From Treponema sp. (GTDB taxonomy: Bacteria > Spirochaetota > Spirochaetia > Treponematales > Breznakiellaceae): 18,959 bases of DNA. The translations under genes were made by a program, and so were the position numbers. Of the stretch, positions 14,411 to 18,959 are shown in pieces. Numbering within the stretch: the stretch's first letter is position 1; each line of letters starts with the position of its first letter. The stretch lies in the NCBI GenBank assembly GCA_031254385.1, contig JAIRUO010000183.1, positions 1 through 18,959 on the forward strand, read 5' to 3'. The notes below the pieces were generated by a model. That model was not told the DNA's origin. It did not search any database and worked only from the letters and a program-made list of their open reading frames with translations.

Positions 14411-15246
14411 TTCGTTACCTCACAAAGTTTTTGCCCACAAAAAACGATTGCTTTATTAAGCCATGCATAAGGAACTTGTGTTTTTCTTTCATGGCGCGGA
14501 ACTGTAAATAATGTGTCAGAATTCTCATTGCTTTTCAGGAAATTATCAGCTTCAAGAATAATGACGGTAGTATCGACATTCTCCCTTTCAGGACTGTGAA
14601 TATCATTAATCATGGGCGATAAAATCGTCGCAATTTCGTCCATAGTAAACTCGCCTATGATGGACTGTGATTGTGCTTTAATCATTTTCTTAATTTTTTC
14701 AATATCACTTTCCCCATCGCAGCCTAAGCCTAGAATGATGTGCAGAAATGAAATTCCTTTTCCTTTCAAATACATTAAATTTTTATAATCGAATCCATTG
14801 TCACCTTTCTTGCCGCCAGTCAACGAATCGCCGCCGTTATCTATCGTTATAATTGTGTATTCTTTAAAATAATCCAACGATTCATTACTTATACGTCCTG
14901 TCGCTCTTTTTTCATCCGAAATCAGCACATAAGGCGCACAAAAGTCACTATCAAATATTTTTAACCTTTGCACTATTTTTAATGTGGGTTTTTCGTTAAA
15001 TTTTTCTTCGCGTGAATCACGGACATACAACCCTTCGCTAATTTGCACAAACCCTATGTAATTATTTTTAGGGGAAAGGCATGAACCATACAAAATTTCA
15101 CTATTAGGATGTACTCTTTTTATTAATCTTGCTACAATATACGCTCCCACTACATCGTTACCACCGCCGATTCCCATAACAAAAATTTTATCGTTAGTTA
15201 TCGAAGCAAAGTCGAATTTCTTTAAATTAAATTCATACTCAGACAT
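14407..15246 (-). CDS. DUF1152-like protein encoded within the metal-uptake operon
   Basis: A 279-residue soluble protein. Near the N-terminus it has a glycine-rich nucleotide-binding-like turn, GIGGGNDVVGAY (residues 25-36), and later VLISDEKRATGR, TIDNGGDSLTGGKKGD and ILGLGCDGESDI, which suggest phosphate or metal contacts. The first turn and overall pattern resemble DUF1152, a family of unknown function first described from archaea; this is a recollection, not a search. A longer form would start at TTG 15256-15258, but a GGGGG (15252-15256) lies between it and the ATG at 15246, which is the better start. It overlaps the permease by four bases and follows the PHP gene by 61 bases. A cytoplasmic role in handling the imported ligand is inferred. 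Confidence 0.65.
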   Translation of the reverse strand: MSEYEFNLKKFDFASITNDKIFVMGIGGGNDVVGAYIVARLIKRVHPNSEILYGSCLSPKNNYIGFVQISEGLYVRDSREEKFNEKPTLKIVQRLKIFDSDFCAPYVLISDEKRATGRISNESLDYFKEYTIITIDNGGDSLTGGKKGDNGFDYKNLMYLKGKGISFLHIILGLGCDGESDIEKIKKMIKAQSQSIIGEFTMDEIATILSPMINDIHSPERENVDTTVIILEADNFLKSNENSDTLFTVPRHERKTQVPYAWLNKAIVFCGQKLCEVTK

Positions 15247-15307
15247 AAATGCCCCCAAGCAAACGTATAGTTACTCTGATGCTTCTTTTTTCATAAGATA
15301 AAACATT

Positions 15308-16183
15308 TTAACTCTCCATGCGGCTTTCTAAGCAGGCTATAATTGCCTCGTCTGGAATTATGCCTTCTACATCAAAGAATATATTATCTTTTATTTCTTT
15401 ATGATGATAATCCGTGCCTATTGACTTAAACAGCTTTTTACTATGGGCAAGGCTCTCCAAAAACTTAATTTGTTCTGCAGTATAATCATCCATTAAATGT
15501 TGGTAGTATGCCTCAATTCCATCTATACCATAAGTACACATCAGATCAAGCAATTCTGGAATCTGCTCTTTATTTAGTTCTTCCCTTCGAGCGAAGCCCG
15601 GTGCTTTAAACGGATGCGCCCAAATTGCAAACCCACCACATTCCTTTATAGTTTGTATAGCCATTTGTACACTCATATTGAGATTAGCGTACTGTCGATA
15701 TTTGTCTGCATACAAAATCTTTTTTTTGCATTCTTTTTTATCTGTGGCATAACCCTTGGCAACCAATTCATTCCTTATATTTGTAAGAGTTGGATTTTCC
15801 TTAATTGACTCTAAATTATAACCATCGGCAAGCATTAATTCATATAATATTCTCGCATTCTTATCCTTGTTCTCGCTTAATTTTATTAACTTTATTTTCA
15901 TTTCATTGGCATTTATACCAAGCCCTAAAATATGGCAACCGCATAAATCGTCAAAGCCCAGTTCTCCATTTATAAACCGGCAAGACAATTCAATGCCGTT
16001 AAAATATTTCATTCCATATTTTTCTGCATAATTAGCAGCTTCAAAATTACCGTCAACGGTATCATGGTCAGTTATTGAAAAATACTCTATTCCCGCCTCT
16101 TTTAATTCAGATACGGCTTCAGACACTGTTTTGCCTCCATCACTATACTTTGTATGTACATGCAGATTTACCTTTGATTTCAT
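15308..16183 (-). CDS. PHP-domain metal-dependent phosphoesterase
   Basis: A 291-residue cytoplasmic hydrolase of the PHP family, near the YciV/TrpH-like nucleoside phosphatases and nanoRNA/5'-3' exonucleases. All metal-site motifs are present: HVH (residues 8-10), D15, H40 in TDHD, E65 in GIELS, H84, H190 in AHP, and D258/H260 in GTDYHH. These bind two or three metal ions that cleave phosphate esters. A GTG at 16192 would add three residues, but AAGGTGG sits between the two, so ATG 16183 is preferred. It comes 21 bases after the binding-protein gene and before the DUF1152-like gene, inside an uptake operon, which is unusual for a general nucleotide phosphatase. It may hydrolyse the imported ligand or a nucleotide related to metal state; the substrate is unknown. 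Confidence 0.88.
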   Translation of the reverse strand: MKSKVNLHVHTKYSDGGKTVSEAVSELKEAGIEYFSITDHDTVDGNFEAANYAEKYGMKYFNGIELSCRFINGELGFDDLCGCHILGLGINANEMKIKLIKLSENKDKNARILYELMLADGYNLESIKENPTLTNIRNELVAKGYATDKKECKKKILYADKYRQYANLNMSVQMAIQTIKECGGFAIWAHPFKAPGFARREELNKEQIPELLDLMCTYGIDGIEAYYQHLMDDYTAEQIKFLESLAHSKKLFKSIGTDYHHKEIKDNIFFDVEGIIPDEAIIACLESRMES

Positions 16184-16204
16184 ATTCACCACCTTCTTTA
16201 TTTT

Positions 16205-17269
16205 TTATGCGAGCGGTTGCCCATTACGCTTCAATCCTTGAAGCATATTGTTAATATCCGAATTGGATAACTCTGTCCCAAAATAGTTTAACGCAGTATT
16301 TTTCACGATTGATGCAACATCAAAGTCGAAAATGTCGGGATAAACCTTATTTGCTAAATCGGCAAGGTAAGCCGTGAGCCACACGCCGTTTTGTTCAAAC
16401 ATTACAAAACCTATACCTATGTTGAAAATGTTATTATTTTTAATCGCAGATAAGTGCTGCCAAACTGCGTCTATTTTCGCCTCGTTGATTATTGCGTTTT
16501 GAAACGCTCCGCCGACAATTATATAGTCCGGGTCAAGTGCTAAAACTGCCTCCGCAGTCGGCTGTGACGAAGTAAAATCTTTGCCCGCATAGTCGAGTTT
16601 TAAGTATCTGCAAATCGTGTTTTGTATTGACTTGTCGTTTGCTTCCGTATAGGCAATTCCTCTGTTCCTATCGCCTCTTACATAGAAGAGCGATTTCGTA
16701 GTAGGCACGTCTGCAAGCGCGGCGGTTACGCGGTCGCGGATTTGCAAAAATTCGTTCTTCCAGGTTTCGACCTTAGCCGCAACTGAAATATCATCCCAAA
16801 TCTCTTTTATCATATCCGCAAAATAGAGAACATAGGTATCATAATTCGGGTTGCCATACTGGCTGACCGTTATTGCAGGAATGCCATGTTCCCGTAGGTT
16901 TTCTGCTAAGTATTGTTCTGGACAAATTACTAATTGGACTTCATGTTCAAGGTATGTTTCAAGTGTCGTGCTGTAATTGTATTTATGATAGTTTGAAATC
17001 GCCGGATATAATATAACCGCCCATTCATTGTCAAAGACCGTTTCAAATATACCCGTTATCTTTTCGCCCAAACCAAATGCTACAAGCATATCTACTGCCG
17101 ATCTTGCCAAAACCCCGACCTTTTCGGGGTTTTTCGGTATTTCAACAACATCGCCCACCATGTCGGTGATTAATATTGTTTCTTCTTTTTGTTGTCTGGA
17201 GTTGCTACATGCCATTAAAAGGAAAACGGACAAACAAATGGCTATCGTCCCAATAAGCGGTTTTTTCAT
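16205..17269 (-). CDS. FecB/BtuF-type periplasmic binding lipoprotein
   Basis: A 354-residue substrate-binding protein of the iron-siderophore/haem/cobalamin class (Peripla_BP_2). The signal peptide ends in a classic lipobox LMAC with Cys21, so it is lipid-anchored. The binding fold begins with TDMVGDVVEIPKNPEKVGVL and ALDPDYIIVGGAF marks the second lobe; the long linking helix typical of cluster A-II proteins lies between. The start is ATG 17269 with AAAGGATA upstream. It is the first gene of the operon and the natural partner of the FecCD permease and FepC ATPase, though two non-transport genes separate it from them. The ligand pocket cannot be read by eye. No TonB-dependent receptor lies in the window. 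Confidence 0.92.
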   Translation of the reverse strand: MKKPLIGTIAICLSVFLLMACSNSRQQKEETILITDMVGDVVEIPKNPEKVGVLARSAVDMLVAFGLGEKITGIFETVFDNEWAVILYPAISNYHKYNYSTTLETYLEHEVQLVICPEQYLAENLREHGIPAITVSQYGNPNYDTYVLYFADMIKEIWDDISVAAKVETWKNEFLQIRDRVTAALADVPTTKSLFYVRGDRNRGIAYTEANDKSIQNTICRYLKLDYAGKDFTSSQPTAEAVLALDPDYIIVGGAFQNAIINEAKIDAVWQHLSAIKNNNIFNIGIGFVMFEQNGVWLTAYLADLANKVYPDIFDFDVASIVKNTALNYFGTELSNSDINNMLQGLKRNGQPLA

Positions 17270-17279
17270 AACTTTATCC

Positions 17280-17293
17280 TTTATTTAAATAAA
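17280..17293. promoter_or_regulatory. AT palindrome before the uptake operon
   Basis: TTTATTTAAATAAA is a perfect 14-base palindrome between the putative promoter and the ribosome-binding site of the binding-protein gene. It may be an operator, but in AT-rich DNA such palindromes also arise by chance. It is not a good Fur box. Confidence 0.3.
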
Positions 17294-17317
17294 CTCACAA
17301 TAAATTTTCTTTAAATT

Positions 17318-17346
17318 AGGATAATATATTTTAAAAACTGGGTCAA
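17318..17346 (-). promoter_or_regulatory. Putative promoter of the five-gene uptake operon
   Basis: On the minus strand TTGACC (17341-17346) is followed after 17 bases by TATCCT (17318-17323). The leader to the start codon would be about 40 bases, too short for a cobalamin or other large riboswitch. Confidence 0.45.
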
Positions 17347-17470
17347 TCCATTCACACCTCTGTACGTATGTCTTCCTCTGCCTATAGGATGGACGTTCTT
17401 TTACTCAAGCAAAGGCGTACCGTTTACAAATTAAAGGCCATACTCCGCGGCACTATATGATCCTCTTAAA

Positions 17471-17503
17471 TCCCCATTCCCTTAGTCCCCTATCCCTTCC
17501 CCC
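17471..17503. repeat. C-rich tract related to the G/C fold-back elements
   Basis: A single C-rich arm with no G-rich partner nearby. It contains TCCCCATTCCCT, also found at 9421-9432, and TCCCTTAGTCCCC, also found at 7676-7688. It lies between the AT-rich uptake operon and the activase gene, in the region where a -35 for the activase gene would be expected. The rest of the 284-base gap (17270-17553) shows no gene. Confidence 0.6.
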
Positions 17504-17553
17504 AAACCCATTTTTTCTATAAAATAGACCTTTAGCAACTAAGAGAGGTATAA

Positions 17554-18959
17554 ATGCAATCACTTGGTATAAATATAGGTTCCACGAGTCTCAAAATGGT
17601 GCTTGCCGATGAGGGACAACCCGTCTGGAGCGCTTCGCTCCCCCACGAGGGGGATTTTGGTGAGGCTGCCAGGCGGCTTTTGAGGGAGGGCAAGGTTCCG
17701 CAAGGGATTCCGGCACTGGTAACGGGCAACGAAGGCCGCTTTATGTTTGATGTGGCAGGGACTCTGGAGCCGCTCTGCGTGGAGGCTGCGCTTAAGGCGC
17801 TCAAGCTGGAAGCTGATGCAGTGGTCAGCATGGGCGGTGAAGACCTTATCGTCTATTCATTGGATAAGGGCAAGATAATCAACAATTTTTCCGGGAATAA
17901 GTGCGCCTCCGGCACCGGGGAGTTCCTCAAGCAGCAGCTTGCTCGCATGGACATGCGTCTGGAAGACATTGAGAAGGTGTCTGACAGCGCAAAAGTGTAT
18001 GCGCTTTCCACGCGCTGTTCGGTTTTCATGAAGAGCGACTGCACACATAGGCTCAACAAGCGTGAGGCCACAAAAGATGACATAGTCCTTTCTCTTTCTG
18101 ATGTGATGGCAGTAAAGGTCATAGACTTTTTGAAACGCGCTAGGGTAAGTTCCGGCAGGGTAGTGCTGACCGGCGGCATCACCCTGAACCGCCACATAGT
18201 GCGCTTTATCAGGGAGAAAGCGCCGAATATTGAATTTATTATCCCCGAAACCGCGCCGGTTTTTGAAGCCCTTGGCGCGGCAGTGCTTGCGCCGCAATCG
18301 GGAAGTCCTTTGCCTTCGGTGGAGAGACTCCTTAAAACTAATGAGATACGTTTTGGCGCTTTGGGCGCGTTAAAGGATTGGACAGCAAAAGTAAAAACCT
18401 TTGACAAGTCCGGCGGCAAAGTGCGGGCAGGCCGCAAGTACATCCTTGGGGTTGACGGCGGCTCAACCACCACCAAAGCCTGCCTTGTCGATATCGAAAC
18501 CGACGAGATCGCAGCTAGCCATTACGGCAGGACCCACGGCGATCCGGTAAAGGCCCTAAAAGAGTGCCTTTCTATCATTCAAGAAAAAATAGTTGCGGAC
18601 ACGGGCAGCAAAGACATAGACATACGTTTAGTGTCAACCACCGGTTCGAGCCGCGAGATACTCGGCGTATTCCTTGAAACCCCCGGCGTATATAACGAAA
18701 TAATTGCGCACTCGGTAGGAACCACCTACTTTGACCATGACGTAGAGACCATATTTGAGATCGGCGGCCAGGATGCAAAATACGTTTTGCTCAAGAACGG
18801 CGTGCCAATTGATTACGCGATGAATGAGGCCTGCTCGGCAGGAACCGGCTCCTTCCTTGAAGAAAGCGCGTCCGGCGATCTTTCGATACATAGCCCCAAA
18901 GACATAGGACCCATTGCACTTAACGCAAACGCCCCTCTCAAATTCGGGGAGCACTGTTC
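17554..18959 (+). CDS. Giant 2-hydroxyacyl-CoA dehydratase activase-family protein (5' part)
   Basis: The frame is open for 468 codons to the window edge without a stop, so the gene is partial at its 3' end. Two BadF/BadG/HgdC-type ASKHA ATPase domains follow each other. Domain 1 (residues 1 to about 245) has GINIGSTSLKMVL, GGED (94-97) and NKCASGTG; its C117 and C155 match the two cysteines that hold the subunit-bridging [4Fe-4S] cluster in HgdC. Domain 2 (from about 297) has GVDGGSTTTKACLVD, STTGSSRE, FEIGGQDAKY and NEACSAGTG with C427; C468 at the edge is probably its second cluster Cys. Such proteins of ~1400 residues usually continue with DUF2229 and HgdB-like domains. They belong to ATP-driven electron-transfer systems of anaerobes, with no known substrate for this subgroup. 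The ATG follows GAGAGG. Confidence 0.88.
   Translation, partial: MQSLGINIGSTSLKMVLADEGQPVWSASLPHEGDFGEAARRLLREGKVPQGIPALVTGNEGRFMFDVAGTLEPLCVEAALKALKLEADAVVSMGGEDLIVYSLDKGKIINNFSGNKCASGTGEFLKQQLARMDMRLEDIEKVSDSAKVYALSTRCSVFMKSDCTHRLNKREATKDDIVLSLSDVMAVKVIDFLKRARVSSGRVVLTGGITLNRHIVRFIREKAPNIEFIIPETAPVFEALGAAVLAPQSGSPLPSVERLLKTNEIRFGALGALKDWTAKVKTFDKSGGKVRAGRKYILGVDGGSTTTKACLVDIETDEIAASHYGRTHGDPVKALKECLSIIQEKIVADTGSKDIDIRLVSTTGSSREILGVFLETPGVYNEIIAHSVGTTYFDHDVETIFEIGGQDAKYVLLKNGVPIDYAMNEACSAGTGSFLEESASGDLSIHSPKDIGPIALNANAPLKFGEHC

Noticed and set aside
17270..17340. Riboswitch for the uptake operon (cobalamin or other)
   Set aside because: The leader is only about 40 bases, and I see no B12-box-like or other conserved core.
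17853..18476. Long minus-strand open frames under the activase gene
   Set aside because: They are antisense to a clear two-domain activase and are low-complexity Ser/Pro/Arg-rich shadows of GC-rich coding DNA.

Overview
The window looks like chromosomal DNA of an anaerobic, diderm bacterium, most likely a spirochaete of the Treponema type. An MCE/MlaD protein and several lipoproteins imply an outer membrane. An N-terminal-rubredoxin ('reverse') rubrerythrin under PerR, a TrpB2-type enzyme and a giant 2-hydroxyacyl-CoA-dehydratase-activase protein fit a strict anaerobe. The taxonomic call is an inference from gene content, not from a marker gene.

Layout. (1) 28-3277, AT-richer and Firmicute-like: a small XRE regulator (+), then a four-gene minus-strand operon of ABC ATPase, ABC permease, YxeA-like protein and TraX-like membrane protein. 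(2) 3408-7586, plus strand: an MlaF-like ATPase, a long MlaD-like MCE protein, a TPR lipoprotein and a MATE exporter. The MlaE permease expected with such an ATPase/MCE pair is absent. (3) 7892-9259: a stand-alone TrpB2-type PLP enzyme with its own promoter. (4) 9431-10445, minus strand: perR and a reverse rubrerythrin. A PerR/Fur-type 7-1-7 box overlaps the perR -10 element. (5) 10627-17269, minus strand and AT-rich: a PcfJ-like protein with an internal duplication, then a five-gene operon encoding a FecB/BtuF-type binding lipoprotein, a PHP phosphoesterase, a DUF1152-like protein, a FecCD permease and a FepC ATPase. (6) 17554 to the window edge: the N-terminal part of the giant activase, with two activase domains visible.

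GC content counted by eye on sampled 60-base lines is about 28% in the pcfJ-like gene, about 40% in the metal-transporter operon, about 37% in the left ABC module, and 52-62% in the TPR and trpB2 genes. The two AT-rich blocks therefore look acquired. Runs of G- or C-rich words (GGGAGT, GGGACTAG and their complements) occur in four intergenic places: 3344-3363, 7591-7704, 9263-9434 and 17471-17503. Two of these fold back on themselves after the stop codons of the MATE and trpB2 genes. The other two lie at edges of the AT-rich blocks.

The most interesting candidate system is the uptake operon at 12586-17269, where a PHP hydrolase and a DUF1152-like protein are built between the binding protein and the permease. 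This suggests that the imported ligand is processed by hydrolysis after entry. The PcfJ-like protein, the orphan MlaF-MlaD-TPR set and the G/C-tract palindromic elements also deserve attention.
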